DNA of 64,000 bases from Nitratireductor sp. (lineage in GTDB: Bacteria; Pseudomonadota; Alphaproteobacteria; Rhizobiales; Rhizobiaceae): contig JAFMHL010000009.1 of assembly GCA_017854535.1 (NCBI GenBank), positions 1-64,000 of the forward strand, written 5' to 3'. A program made the translations under genes and the position numbers. Each line of letters begins with the position of its first letter. Position 1 is the stretch's first letter. Shown here in pieces: positions 17,815 to 26,787 of the stretch. The notes under the pieces were generated by a model. The model saw only the letters and a program-made list of their open reading frames with translations, made no database searches and was not told where the DNA came from.

Positions 17815-18909
17815 ATGACAAATTCGATTGCTCTTTACAATTCTCAACGCTGGAACGCTAGTGTAACTGGTAGAAAGCTGATTTTGTTGCTTGTAACTGC
17901 TATTTTGCTTTTAGTATCCGCATCACTTGCATATTCAGAAAATTATAACGAGCCTTGGCGTGATCGCACAAAAGGGCTGGTGCTCGATGCTTATGAGCTA
18001 AATTCGCTGGATTGGAATCAGATTGTAAAAAACCCAAGAATTGTTGGTTTTATTGGTAAGGCAAGCGACGGCCTGTCAGCAGAATATTGTTCGGATCGCT
18101 CTACCTTGTGCGGAGCAAAATGGCGCAAATATTCAGTTACCAAGGAATTGTATCATACCCGCAAAATGCTCGCTAAGGCGCTTGGGTTGAAATGGGGTGC
18201 ATATCACCTTGGTCGTGCCGGAAATCCTGAACAGCAAGCGCTGCACTTCCTGCAGTTTACCAAACCTGAAAAAGATGAGGCAATTGTGCTTGATATTGAA
18301 AGCATGGATTCGAGCAAATTTATGAGCTTGAAAGATGCTGAACGCTTCGCGCGTTACGTCTATAAAAAGCTCGATCGCTATCCCATGCTTTACACGAACC
18401 ACAATACGGCTGCATTCATTGCGGCCAACCGAAAAGACTACCCGCTGCTTTCCAGAATGCAGCTATGGTATGCGCGTTACAAAAGCGACGTTACAGGCGT
18501 GTTTCCTCTTGGCAATTGGGACGATCCAGCTATCTGGCAATTTGCTTATGGAGGCAATTGCAGCAAGAAACCCTGCCCTTATCGGGTGAAAGGCACGCCT
18601 CGTGACATTGATGTCAATGTCAGCATGAAAAGCATCGCTGATTTGAGGAAAGCCTGGCCATTTAATGGACTGGTTGATGAAAAACCGTTTTCCGACGAGC
18701 CAGATCCAAATATCATCATGGTTTCCAACACTGTAGAATATCCTGAAGAAGAAAAGCACTCAAAATTCGTGATGGACCAAGACTATAGTGAACCTGAAAT
18801 CTCAGATCTTTCTGTCGCCGGTATCAAAAAACCCGTCACAGAAGAGCAAATCGCCATGTGTAATTCAAAGATTGACGAGCTGGAATCAGATGCCTTGGCA
18901 AACTGCTAA
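17815..18909 (+). CDS. Exported GH25-family muramidase (lysozyme)
   Basis: A 364-residue protein with an N-terminal signal or anchor segment (about residues 20-40, ending SASLAYS) and a glycoside hydrolase 25 domain (about 50-285). GLVLDAYE, AIVLDIES (catalytic acids), YTNHNTAA and LWYARY fit the family, which cuts the N-acetylmuramyl-N-acetylglucosamine bond of peptidoglycan. The last 75 residues are acidic and unlike a known domain, with a Cys near the end that may pair with another. Its stop codon touches that of the convergent thioesterase gene with no spacer. Likely acts in the periplasm on the cell's own wall. Confidence 0.88.
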   Translation: MTNSIALYNSQRWNASVTGRKLILLLVTAILLLVSASLAYSENYNEPWRDRTKGLVLDAYELNSLDWNQIVKNPRIVGFIGKASDGLSAEYCSDRSTLCGAKWRKYSVTKELYHTRKMLAKALGLKWGAYHLGRAGNPEQQALHFLQFTKPEKDEAIVLDIESMDSSKFMSLKDAERFARYVYKKLDRYPMLYTNHNTAAFIAANRKDYPLLSRMQLWYARYKSDVTGVFPLGNWDDPAIWQFAYGGNCSKKPCPYRVKGTPRDIDVNVSMKSIADLRKAWPFNGLVDEKPFSDEPDPNIIMVSNTVEYPEEEKHSKFVMDQDYSEPEISDLSVAGIKKPVTEEQIAMCNSKIDELESDALANC

Positions 18910-19344
18910 TCAGCGTTGAAAATCTTCAAGCGCTAAACGCCATAGCTTGGGCAGCGGTTCAGGTTTGCGTGTTTTCGTATTCACGTAAACATGGACAAAG
19001 TGTCCTTGGGCTGCTGCAGTTTCTTCATCATTGGCAAATAGGGCAATCTCGTATTTCACCGATGAGGTGCCCAAATGCCCGATCCTGATACCGGCAACAA
19101 CTTTGTCAGGAAATTTTAGTTCGCCGAAATAGCTGCATTTGGTTTCAACAACCAAACCGATTGTTTCACCTTTCACAGGGTCAAGCAATTCGAGGTCGAT
19201 CAACCAACCGTTTACGGCAGTATCGAACAACGAGTAATGAACAACATTATTCATATGTCCGTAGATATCGTTATCGGCCCATCTGGTTTGAAGCGGGCGG
19301 AACATCATGAATTCTTCACGGGTTAGCGGCGTGGTTTTTCCCAA
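18910..19344 (-). CDS. 4HBT/YbgC-type acyl-CoA thioesterase
   Basis: A 144-residue hotdog-fold thioesterase. RWADNDIYGHMNNVVHYSLFD holds the Asp and HMNN of the 4-hydroxybenzoyl-CoA thioesterase family. It hydrolyses an acyl-CoA that cannot be named from the sequence. It lies 12 bases downstream of the iron alcohol dehydrogenase gene and is probably cotranscribed with it. Confidence 0.85.
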   Translation of the reverse strand: MGKTTPLTREEFMMFRPLQTRWADNDIYGHMNNVVHYSLFDTAVNGWLIDLELLDPVKGETIGLVVETKCSYFGELKFPDKVVAGIRIGHLGTSSVKYEIALFANDEETAAAQGHFVHVYVNTKTRKPEPLPKLWRLALEDFQR

Positions 19345-19356
19345 AGTAATGTCTTT

Positions 19357-20514
19357 CTAAAATGCGGCTTTGTAGATCGCCAGCGCATCGGCTTCGTTCA
19401 CTTCCCTTGGATTGTTTACCAAAAGCCGTGTCTGTTTCATGGCTGCATTTGCCATAACAGGCAAATCCTCTTTTGTAATGCCCATTTCCCGTAAGCCTTG
19501 CTGCAAACCGATCTTTTTTGATAAGTCCCCAAGCCGTTCGATCAATTTTGCACAGCAACTTTGATCTGATGGTTCATTTGCCAAGTCCGGGAATATATGC
19601 GGAGCGAGTGCAGCATACTCTTTGGCACATGCTGGCGCATTGAAGCGCATGACCTCTTTAAGAACGAGCGCATTGGATAGGCCGTGCGGAATATGAAAAA
19701 TTCCCCCGATTGGATAGGCAAGCGCATGCACCGCAGCCACGGGAGAATTGGCGAAAGCCATGCCAGCCAACATAGACCCAAGCAACATAGCTTCCCGCGC
19801 CTCATAATTGTTTCCATCAAAACAGGCAGTCTCAATATTTGTGCCTAATAATTTAAGCGCTTCGACAGCCAACATTTTTGACATTGGATTATTGTTCGGG
19901 CTTTTCGACGTATAGGCCTCAATCGCATGCACCATGGCATCAATGCCAGTGGCAGCTGTTATGGGCTGGGGCAGTCCAAGCGTAAGCTCTGGGTCGAGGA
20001 TTGCCATATCCGGCAAAATGACAGGAGAAGACACGCCGCGTTTTTCATCACCATCAACTGTAATAATCGAAACGGGCGTCACCTCTGATCCGGTTCCTGC
20101 TGTGGTTGGAACCAAAACCAAAGGAAGCCGGGGGCCTTTTGCATTTGCAACGCCCCATGCCTCGTCGATATTTTCGCCTGATCCTGCAATCAGCGCAGCT
20201 AATTTTGCAAGATCCATCGACGAGCCTCCACCAAAACCAACAATACCAGTGGCTTTGACCTCAATAGCTTGAGCAATGGCCATGTTTAAGATGGGAAGGG
20301 AAGGGTCAGGTTCGGTTGCATCAAAGATATGAACAGTGCATCCCGCCTGTTGCAAGGATTGGACGGCTTTGTCGATCAGCCCAAGGGAAACAAGGCCTTT
20401 GTCTGTAATAAACAAAATTTGCGTCCCAAGAAGCTTGCCAGCAAGGGTGCCTAACGCATTGGAGAGACCCTTTCCGCAACGTATAGCGGGCGTTGTATTA
20501 AATGAAAATTTCAT
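19357..20514 (-). CDS. Iron-containing alcohol dehydrogenase
   Basis: A 385-residue group III dehydrogenase. GFGGGSSMDLAKLAA is the NAD(P)-binding region, PTTAGTGSEVTP is conserved, and the metal-binding histidines appear in HALAYPIGGIFHIPHGLSNA. It would interconvert an alcohol and an aldehyde with NAD(P). Placed next to the nucleoside operon, it could in principle reduce the acetaldehyde made by DeoC, but this is conjecture. Divergent from the ABC ATPase gene with about 160 bases between. Confidence 0.9.
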   Translation of the reverse strand: MKFSFNTTPAIRCGKGLSNALGTLAGKLLGTQILFITDKGLVSLGLIDKAVQSLQQAGCTVHIFDATEPDPSLPILNMAIAQAIEVKATGIVGFGGGSSMDLAKLAALIAGSGENIDEAWGVANAKGPRLPLVLVPTTAGTGSEVTPVSIITVDGDEKRGVSSPVILPDMAILDPELTLGLPQPITAATGIDAMVHAIEAYTSKSPNNNPMSKMLAVEALKLLGTNIETACFDGNNYEAREAMLLGSMLAGMAFANSPVAAVHALAYPIGGIFHIPHGLSNALVLKEVMRFNAPACAKEYAALAPHIFPDLANEPSDQSCCAKLIERLGDLSKKIGLQQGLREMGITKEDLPVMANAAMKQTRLLVNNPREVNEADALAIYKAAF

Positions 20515-20567
20515 ACTGTGTTGTGACCTTTGTCATTTTTGTCGTCAAGTGACACATCCAATGGTTT

Positions 20568-20589
20568 TGATAATCATGGGTGTTTATCA
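20568..20589. promoter_or_regulatory. Inverted repeat TGATAA-N10-TTATCA, candidate operator
   Basis: A six-base perfect dyad between the divergent alcohol dehydrogenase and nucleoside transporter genes, just upstream of a sigma-70-like promoter for the latter. It could bind a repressor or activator of the nucleoside operon; the regulator is not identified. Confidence 0.3.
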
Positions 20590-20609
20590 TAGTCTTAGAA
20601 CTGAAAGTA

Positions 20610-20638
20610 TTGACTTGTTTGCATTCAAACCATCAAAT
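20610..20638 (+). promoter_or_regulatory. Sigma-70-like promoter of the nucleoside uptake operon
   Basis: TTGACT (20610-20615), 17-base spacer, TCAAAT (20633-20638). The spacer contains a small dyad, GTTTG-CATT-CAAAC (20617-20630). It lies about 40 bases upstream of the ATPase gene start. Confidence 0.45.
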
Positions 20639-20675
20639 CAGTTTATAGAAAAATGATAGATCACCAGGGGAATTG

Positions 20676-22244
20676 ATGTCAGGCAATAATGGAAATCCAG
20701 CAGCGGACGCCAGAGAACCTGCGATTGAATTGCGCGGCATTTCAAAGGCGTTTGGGCCAGTTCAGGCGAACAAAGATATTGATCTTCGAGTTGCCAAGGG
20801 GTCCATCCACGGAATCATTGGTGAAAACGGAGCGGGCAAATCGACGCTGATGTCGATCCTCTATGGATTTTACCAAGCCGATAAAGGTGATATTTTAATC
20901 AACGACAAAGTCTTGAAGATATCAGACAGTCAGGCGGCCATAGCAGCAGGCATTGGAATGGTGCATCAGCACTTCATGTTGGTTGAAAATTTTACCGTTC
21001 TTGAGAATATTATACTTGGAGCAGAAGGCGGCAGCATTCTCAATCGCGCAGTCACAAATGCGGAAAAAGAACTGGAACGCATTGAGCGTGAATATGCCCT
21101 TGAAGTTAATCCTGATACCTTGATCGAAGAATTGCCCGTTGGTTTGCAACAACGTGTGGAAATTCTAAAAGCTCTTTATCGTGGCGCAGAGATCCTCATT
21201 CTGGATGAGCCGACAGGCGTGTTGACGCCCGCAGAAGCAGATCACCTTTTCCGCATTCTTCAACAACTGAAGGAGCAGGGTAAAACCATCATTCTAATCA
21301 CTCATAAACTGCGTGAGATCATGGCCATTACCGATAGCGTTTCTGTGATGCGCAGGGGAGAAATGGTGGCAACACGTGAGACCGCCAAGACAAGCGTGGA
21401 AGAACTGGCTGAGTTAATGGTTGGGCGGCGTGTTCTTTTGCAGGTGGATAAAAAACCAGCCAAGCCTGGCGATGTAAAACTGTCGATCGAGAACTTGACC
21501 GTGAAAGATGGTCGCGGTGTTACTATGGTCGAAAATGTCAGTTTGAATGTGCGCGCTGGTGAAATCGTTGGCATTGCTGGCGTTGCTGGAAATGGCCAGT
21601 CCGAGCTCTTGGAGGCAATTGCAGGGATCAGGCGCGCAAAGTCAGGTAAAGTTATTCTGGATGGCAAGCCGATTGGTGTCACATCAAAGGTTGACCCGGG
21701 AATGCTTCGCGACCAAGGGCTTGCCCATGTACCTGAGGACCGCCACCATATGGGGCTGGTCTTGCCTTTTGAGGAAAACGAAAATTCGATCTTGGGCTAT
21801 CATGATAGACCTGAATATCTGAAGGGTCCGCTTCTCCAAATCGACGCCATACGGGATGATGCAAAGAAAAAGATCGAACAATATGATATTCGCCCGCCCA
21901 ACTGCCGTTTGAAGACGGCCAACTTTTCTGGCGGTAATCAGCAAAAAATTGTTCTTGCCCGCGAGATGGAACGCGATCCGGTTGTGTTGCTGGTCGGCCA
22001 GCCAACACGCGGCGTTGATGTGGGTGCTATCGAGTTCATTCACAAACGGATCATAGAAATGCGCGACCAAGGCAAAGCCATTCTTTTGGTTTCGGTTGAA
22101 CTGGATGAAATTCGTTCTCTCGCCGACAGGGTGCTGGTGATGTTTGCAGGGCGTGTAGTGGGTGAGCGGTCTCCTGATACTTCGGAAGGCGAGCTTGGTC
22201 TGTTGATGGCAGGCGTTGAAGATAGCAAGGAAACTGCCGCATGA
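20676..22244 (+). CDS. Nucleoside ABC transporter ATP-binding protein (tandem ATPase domains)
   Basis: A 522-residue protein with two ABC domains of the sugar/nucleoside (RbsA/NupA-like) type. First domain: Walker A GENGAGKST, signature LPVGLQQRVEI, Walker B LILDEPTGVLTP. Second domain: AGVAGNGQSE in place of a normal Walker A, then FSGGNQQKIVLARE, as is usual for this family. It drives the two permeases downstream and likely serves the BMP protein at 16 kb. ATG 20676 has AGGGG seven bases before it. First gene of an eight-gene run with overlaps or tiny gaps. Confidence 0.94.
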   Translation: MSGNNGNPAADAREPAIELRGISKAFGPVQANKDIDLRVAKGSIHGIIGENGAGKSTLMSILYGFYQADKGDILINDKVLKISDSQAAIAAGIGMVHQHFMLVENFTVLENIILGAEGGSILNRAVTNAEKELERIEREYALEVNPDTLIEELPVGLQQRVEILKALYRGAEILILDEPTGVLTPAEADHLFRILQQLKEQGKTIILITHKLREIMAITDSVSVMRRGEMVATRETAKTSVEELAELMVGRRVLLQVDKKPAKPGDVKLSIENLTVKDGRGVTMVENVSLNVRAGEIVGIAGVAGNGQSELLEAIAGIRRAKSGKVILDGKPIGVTSKVDPGMLRDQGLAHVPEDRHHMGLVLPFEENENSILGYHDRPEYLKGPLLQIDAIRDDAKKKIEQYDIRPPNCRLKTANFSGGNQQKIVLAREMERDPVVLLVGQPTRGVDVGAIEFIHKRIIEMRDQGKAILLVSVELDEIRSLADRVLVMFAGRVVGERSPDTSEGELGLLMAGVEDSKETAA

Positions 22245-22696
22245 CTTTTGAACCGCGCATTTCCATTATCACGCTCGGCGTAAGCGATATGGTAAGATCC
22301 AGAAAATTTTACGAGGATTTAGGTTGGAAGGCGATCAAAGCTTCAAACGAAAGTGTCACCTTTTTCAAAGGTAGGGGAATTGTTCTCGGACTGTATGGCC
22401 ATGACGCATTGGCAGAAGATGCTGGCATTGTAGGCGGTCCACCGCCTGAATTTAGGGGCGTATCGCTGGCCTATAATTCGAGCAGTGAGGTCGAGGTTGA
22501 TGCTTCGTTTAAACACGCACTTTCCTGCGGTGCGAAGTCAATCAAGAAACCAGAGAAAGTTTTTTGGGGCGGCTATTCTGGTTATTTTGCTGATCCAGAT
22601 GGCCATCTTTGGGAGCTTGCCTATAATCCGTTTGCGCCGTTAGACAAAGACGGTCAAATGCAAATGGATTGTGACGAAATTGGGGAAACCACATGA
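22241..22696 (+). CDS. VOC-family (glyoxalase-like) protein inside the nucleoside transporter operon
   Basis: A 151-residue protein of the vicinal oxygen chelate superfamily. SIITLGVSDMVRSRKFYEDLGW begins the first beta-alpha-beta-beta-beta unit and GYFADPDGHLWELAYNPF ends the second, with the conserved Glu of the family. The activity cannot be told: the superfamily includes glyoxalases, dioxygenases and resistance proteins. It overlaps the ATPase gene by four bases (ATGA) at its start and the permease gene by four bases at its end, so it is translationally tied to the transporter. Confidence 0.85.
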   Translation: MTFEPRISIITLGVSDMVRSRKFYEDLGWKAIKASNESVTFFKGRGIVLGLYGHDALAEDAGIVGGPPPEFRGVSLAYNSSSEVEVDASFKHALSCGAKSIKKPEKVFWGGYSGYFADPDGHLWELAYNPFAPLDKDGQMQMDCDEIGETT

Positions 22697-23826
22697 ACCA
22701 CGAACTCCCCAAATGGGTTGACTACGGATTAATACCGTTTCTCAATCTAGTCACAGCGTTTCTCGGCGCTGGCCTTGTTGTATTGATCGTTGGTGAAAAT
22801 CCATTGGAAGCTGCGTATCTGCTGGTGCACGGAGCTTTCGGCAAAGGACCAGGCATTGGATACACGTTGTTTTATGCCACCAACTTTATCTTCACGGGAC
22901 TATCGGTAGCGGTCGCTATTCATTGCGGTCTGTTTAATATCGGCTCAGAAGGCCAAGCTTATATTGGCGGAATTGGCGTTGCCACCGCCTGTCTGGCACT
23001 TGATCGTTTCGTGCCTTGGTACATAACGTTTCCATTGGCTATTGCTGGAGCAGCTTTGTTCGGCGCCGCTTGGGCTTTGATCCCTGCATGGCTTCAAGCC
23101 AAGCGCGGCAGCCATGTGGTGATCACGACGATCATGTTTAATTTCATAGCATCTGCTTTGATGGTTTATATGTTGGTGGAAGTGTTCAAACCAGCAGGCT
23201 CTATGGCGCCTGAAACCAGAACCTTTGAGGCAGGCGCGCACTTGCCGAAGATGGATTGGTTCTTCGAAATCTTCGGTTCGAAACTTGGCGGCGCACCCTT
23301 CAATATAACATTCCTTTTGGCACTGCTTTCCTGTTATCTCGTATGGGTTCTCATTTGGCGAACAAAGCTTGGCTATGAAATCAGAACCACTGGCACCAAT
23401 CCAAAAGCGGCTGTTTATGCGGGCATTCCCTATGTCAAAACGATTGTCATCGCGATGCTGATATCAGGCGCATTGGCTGGCATGATGGCGCTCAATCCTA
23501 TCATGGGCGATCAATACCGCTTGCAGGAAGGGTTCCCGGCAGGGGCTGGTTTTGTGGGTATTGCCGTATCCCTGATGGGGCGTAATCATCCTGTAGGCAT
23601 TATTCTTGCGGCGATTTTATTTGGCATGTTGTGGCAGGGCGGTGCTGAACTGGCATTTGATATGCCAAACATTTCCCGCGATATGATTGTGGTTATTCAA
23701 GGCTTGGTGATTTTGTTCGCTGGCGCATTGGAGCATATGTATCGCCCTGCGCTTTCACGGTTCTTTGCAAAAGATCCTGCTTCCACGGTTGCTATGAGTA
23801 AACCAACACAAGGTGAGGGAGCGTAA
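22693..23826 (+). CDS. Nucleoside ABC transporter permease 1 (BPD_transp_2 family)
   Basis: A 377-residue membrane protein with about eight to ten hydrophobic segments and the family signature AGALAGMMALNPIMG region and NPKAAVYAGIP. It resembles the NupB/YufP permeases. It starts in a four-base overlap with the VOC gene and is two bases from the second permease, with which it would form the heteromeric channel. Confidence 0.92.
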   Translation: MNHELPKWVDYGLIPFLNLVTAFLGAGLVVLIVGENPLEAAYLLVHGAFGKGPGIGYTLFYATNFIFTGLSVAVAIHCGLFNIGSEGQAYIGGIGVATACLALDRFVPWYITFPLAIAGAALFGAAWALIPAWLQAKRGSHVVITTIMFNFIASALMVYMLVEVFKPAGSMAPETRTFEAGAHLPKMDWFFEIFGSKLGGAPFNITFLLALLSCYLVWVLIWRTKLGYEIRTTGTNPKAAVYAGIPYVKTIVIAMLISGALAGMMALNPIMGDQYRLQEGFPAGAGFVGIAVSLMGRNHPVGIILAAILFGMLWQGGAELAFDMPNISRDMIVVIQGLVILFAGALEHMYRPALSRFFAKDPASTVAMSKPTQGEGA

Positions 23827-23828
23827 CC

Positions 23829-24797
23829 ATGGATTTATCAGTAATACTGCAAGTTCTTGATTCAACGGTTCGGCTTTCGACCCCGCTTTTGTTAGCTGCA
23901 TTGGCAGGACTGTTTTCTGAACGTTCTGGTGTGTTTGACATTGGCCTGGAAGGTAAAATGTTGGGAGCAGCATTTGCCGCCGGTGCCGCAGCTGCTGTTT
24001 TTGGCTCGCCTTGGATCGGATTATTGTTTGCCGTTTTGGTTGGGCTTGTTTTGGCACTGGTACATGCTTTTGCATCCATAACCGTAAAGGGAAATCAGAT
24101 CGTTTCGGGTGTGGCAATTAATTTTATTGCATTAGGACTTACCGCTCTTTTGGGCCAAAGCTGGTTTGCCAGAGGCGGACGTACCCCCCAATTGAGTCAA
24201 GAGCAGCGCTTTAGTCCGATTGAATTACCAGGGTCAGAGGCGTTGGCCGATGTGCCAATATTAGGGCCGATTTATGCAGACCTCATCTCAGGTCACAATC
24301 TCATTGTCTATTTTGCATTCTTCATGGTGCCCGTGACCTATTGGATCGTTTTTAAAACCAGATTTGGTCTTCGCCTTCGCGCTGTGGGCGAAAACCCAGC
24401 TGCCGTAGATACAGCCGGAATTAGCGTGGTTTGGGCACGATATCGTGCGGTCATGATCTGCGGTGTTTTGTGTGGATTTGCCGGGGCGTATTTGTCCATC
24501 GGCCAACAAGCTGGCTTCGTGCAAAACATGACTGCTGGAAAAGGCTTCATTGCCCTGGCCGCTTTGATTTTTGCCCGCTGGAAACCGCTAAACGCCATGT
24601 ATGCCTGCTTGCTCTTCGGATTTCTCGATGCCGTTGCGATCCGCATGCAAGGAGCGGAGTTTCCAATTATCGGAACCGTGAATAGCCAGTTGATGCAGGC
24701 ACTACCTTATATTTTGACTGTAATTCTTCTCGCCGGATTTATCGGGAAAGCGGTTCCCCCTAAAGCTGGCGGCGTTGCCTATACGAAAGAACGTTGA
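23829..24797 (+). CDS. Nucleoside ABC transporter permease 2 (BPD_transp_2 family)
   Basis: A 322-residue partner permease like NupC/YufQ. Typical features are LFSERSGVFDIGLEGKML near the N-terminus, KGNQIVSGVAINF, VGENPAAVDTAGI and GKGFIALAALIFARWKP. Its TGA stop overlaps the ATG of the cytidine deaminase gene (TGATG). Confidence 0.93.
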   Translation: MDLSVILQVLDSTVRLSTPLLLAALAGLFSERSGVFDIGLEGKMLGAAFAAGAAAAVFGSPWIGLLFAVLVGLVLALVHAFASITVKGNQIVSGVAINFIALGLTALLGQSWFARGGRTPQLSQEQRFSPIELPGSEALADVPILGPIYADLISGHNLIVYFAFFMVPVTYWIVFKTRFGLRLRAVGENPAAVDTAGISVVWARYRAVMICGVLCGFAGAYLSIGQQAGFVQNMTAGKGFIALAALIFARWKPLNAMYACLLFGFLDAVAIRMQGAEFPIIGTVNSQLMQALPYILTVILLAGFIGKAVPPKAGGVAYTKER

Positions 24798-25186
24798 TGA
24801 GAGACACTCTCCATAAATTGGCACTGGCTGCTGCACAAAAGTCTCATTCGCCATACTCGAATTTTCCGGTTGGCGTTGCTATTTTATCCGCGGATGGGAA
24901 AACCTATACCGGATGCAATATTGAAAATGCGTCCTATCCCGAAGGCTGGTGCGCCGAAACGACTGCCATTTCCCATATGATTATGGACGGAAAAGGAGGA
25001 ACGCCTCATATTACCGAGATTGCAGTGCTTGGTTTGAAAGCTGATTTATGTACGCCTTGCGGTGGTTGTCGACAAAGATTAGCAGAGTTTGGAATGCCAG
25101 AAACCAAAGTACATTTATGCAATCAAGAAGGAATAGTAGAGACCGTTACCCTTGGTGATCTTTTACCCAAGAGTTTTTCACTATAA
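24797..25186 (+). CDS. cdd: Cytidine deaminase
   Basis: Converts cytidine and deoxycytidine to uridine and deoxyuridine. The zinc site is complete: CAE (Cys 52, Glu 54) and PCGGC (Cys 88 and 91). At 129 residues it is the short homotetrameric form. It directly follows the permease genes, so imported pyrimidine nucleosides are deaminated before phosphorolysis. Confidence 0.95.
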   Translation: MRDTLHKLALAAAQKSHSPYSNFPVGVAILSADGKTYTGCNIENASYPEGWCAETTAISHMIMDGKGGTPHITEIAVLGLKADLCTPCGGCRQRLAEFGMPETKVHLCNQEGIVETVTLGDLLPKSFSL

Positions 25187-25222
25187 GCATTTTGAAAATT
25201 GGATTGAACAAGGAGACGCCCT

Positions 25223-26023
25223 TTGAAAGCGGAAACGGCAACATTGATCGAAGGCCTCAACGGATTGAAGGCCGAGACAGCAATCGTGCTGGGTTCCGGC
25301 CTTGGAGGGCTTGTCGATAGGATTGAAAACCCTATTCGCATTTCCTATGGCGATCTTGAAGGCTTTCCTTCTGGCGGCGTATCTGGACATGCTGGGGAAG
25401 TCGTGGCGGGAACTATATCGGGCGTCCCAATCGTGATGCTGTCAGGCAGAGTGCATTATTATGAACATGGCAAAGCCGATGCCATGCGACTGCCTATTGA
25501 AGTTCTTGCAGCCATTGGTGTGAAGAAATTGGTTTTGACCAATTCCGCTGGATCACTGCGTGATAATTTGCCTCCCGGTTCCGTCATGTTGATCACGGAT
25601 CATATCAACTGGTCCGGGATGAACCCATTGATTGGCGAGCCCACTGATAAGCGGTTTGTGGGTATGACCAATGCCTATTCGTCTTCCATGATGGACAATA
25701 TCAGACAGGTCGCCAACGAGCAGAATGTGACATTGGGTGAGGGTATTTATATGTGGTTCTCCGGCCCAAGTTTTGAGACCCCAGCTGAAATCAAGATGGC
25801 CAAACTACTAGGTGCAGATGCCGTTGGCATGTCCACTGTGCCTGAAGTTATTCTAGCCAGATTTGCTGGTCTTGAAGTCGCAGCATTTTCGGTCGTCACG
25901 AACTTCGGTGCCGGGATGACAGGCGGTGAACTCTCTCATACAGAAACAAAAGAAATGGCACCCAAGGGCGGAGCGCTTCTAGGGCGTTTGTTGGCCTCAT
26001 GCATTGGTGAAAATAAATTATGA
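25223..26023 (+). CDS. Purine-nucleoside phosphorylase (trimeric type)
   Basis: A 266-residue member of the PNP/MTAP family. It splits purine nucleosides with phosphate into base and (deoxy)ribose-1-phosphate. GSGLGG, the phosphate-loop SGRVHYYEH, TNSAGSLR, MSTVPEV and VVTNFGAGM are all family hallmarks. AAGGAGA lies ahead of the start at 25223. The gene overlaps deoC by four bases. Confidence 0.94.
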   Translation: MKAETATLIEGLNGLKAETAIVLGSGLGGLVDRIENPIRISYGDLEGFPSGGVSGHAGEVVAGTISGVPIVMLSGRVHYYEHGKADAMRLPIEVLAAIGVKKLVLTNSAGSLRDNLPPGSVMLITDHINWSGMNPLIGEPTDKRFVGMTNAYSSSMMDNIRQVANEQNVTLGEGIYMWFSGPSFETPAEIKMAKLLGADAVGMSTVPEVILARFAGLEVAAFSVVTNFGAGMTGGELSHTETKEMAPKGGALLGRLLASCIGENKL

Positions 26024-26784
26024 CAGATATGAAAACCATCGCAACAAAATCGATTTCATTGTTGGATCTCACCAATTTGAACGATGATTGCAACGAGAAA
26101 GACATTATTGATCTCTGCGCGCGCGCTCAAACAAAATTTGGCAACACTGCTGCGATCTGCATTTGGAAAGAATTTGTTCCTCAAGCAAAACTTCTTTTGA
26201 AGGGCACAGGCATCAAGATCGCAACGGTGGTAAATTTTCCCAAGGGCGGAACCGACACGGAAGCGGTTTTGAAAGAAGTATCAATCGCAATAGGAAATGG
26301 TGCTGATGAGATTGATCTGGTATTTCCCTATAATGCGTTTCTGGCTGGCGATATAGATACATGCATCGACCAGATTTCGCGAATTCGCGATGCCTGCCGC
26401 TCACCTATTCTTTTGAAGGTAATTATTGAGACAGGGATGTTAGTAGAGGATGAAGCGATCTATTCAGCATCTCGGCTGGCGATTGATTGCGGGGCGGACT
26501 TTATCAAAACATCGACAGGTAAAGTTGCTGTAAATGCTACCCCGCATTCAGCCGAGATCATGCTAAAAGCAATTGCAGATAGTAAACAGAGTGTAGGTTT
26601 CAAACCCGCGGGTGGCATCAAAACGGTAGAAGATGCAAGTGTCTTTCTCGATCTTGCTTCGACCATTCTTGGTGATGACTGGGCCAGCCCTGCAACGCTT
26701 CGCTTTGGGGCATCAGGCGTTCTGACCAATCTGTTGGCGACCCTTGATGGTTCTGAAGCCACCAATTCTCAGACCGGATATTAA
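26020..26784 (+). CDS. deoC: Deoxyribose-phosphate aldolase
   Basis: Cleaves 2-deoxyribose-5-phosphate to glyceraldehyde-3-phosphate and acetaldehyde. The Schiff-base lysine is in DFIKTSTGK and the second conserved lysine in GFKPAGGIK. Length 254 fits the larger E. coli-like class. It overlaps the PNP gene (ATGA) and is three bases from deoA. Confidence 0.96.
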   Translation: MTDMKTIATKSISLLDLTNLNDDCNEKDIIDLCARAQTKFGNTAAICIWKEFVPQAKLLLKGTGIKIATVVNFPKGGTDTEAVLKEVSIAIGNGADEIDLVFPYNAFLAGDIDTCIDQISRIRDACRSPILLKVIIETGMLVEDEAIYSASRLAIDCGADFIKTSTGKVAVNATPHSAEIMLKAIADSKQSVGFKPAGGIKTVEDASVFLDLASTILGDDWASPATLRFGASGVLTNLLATLDGSEATNSQTGY

Positions 26785-26787
26785 GCA

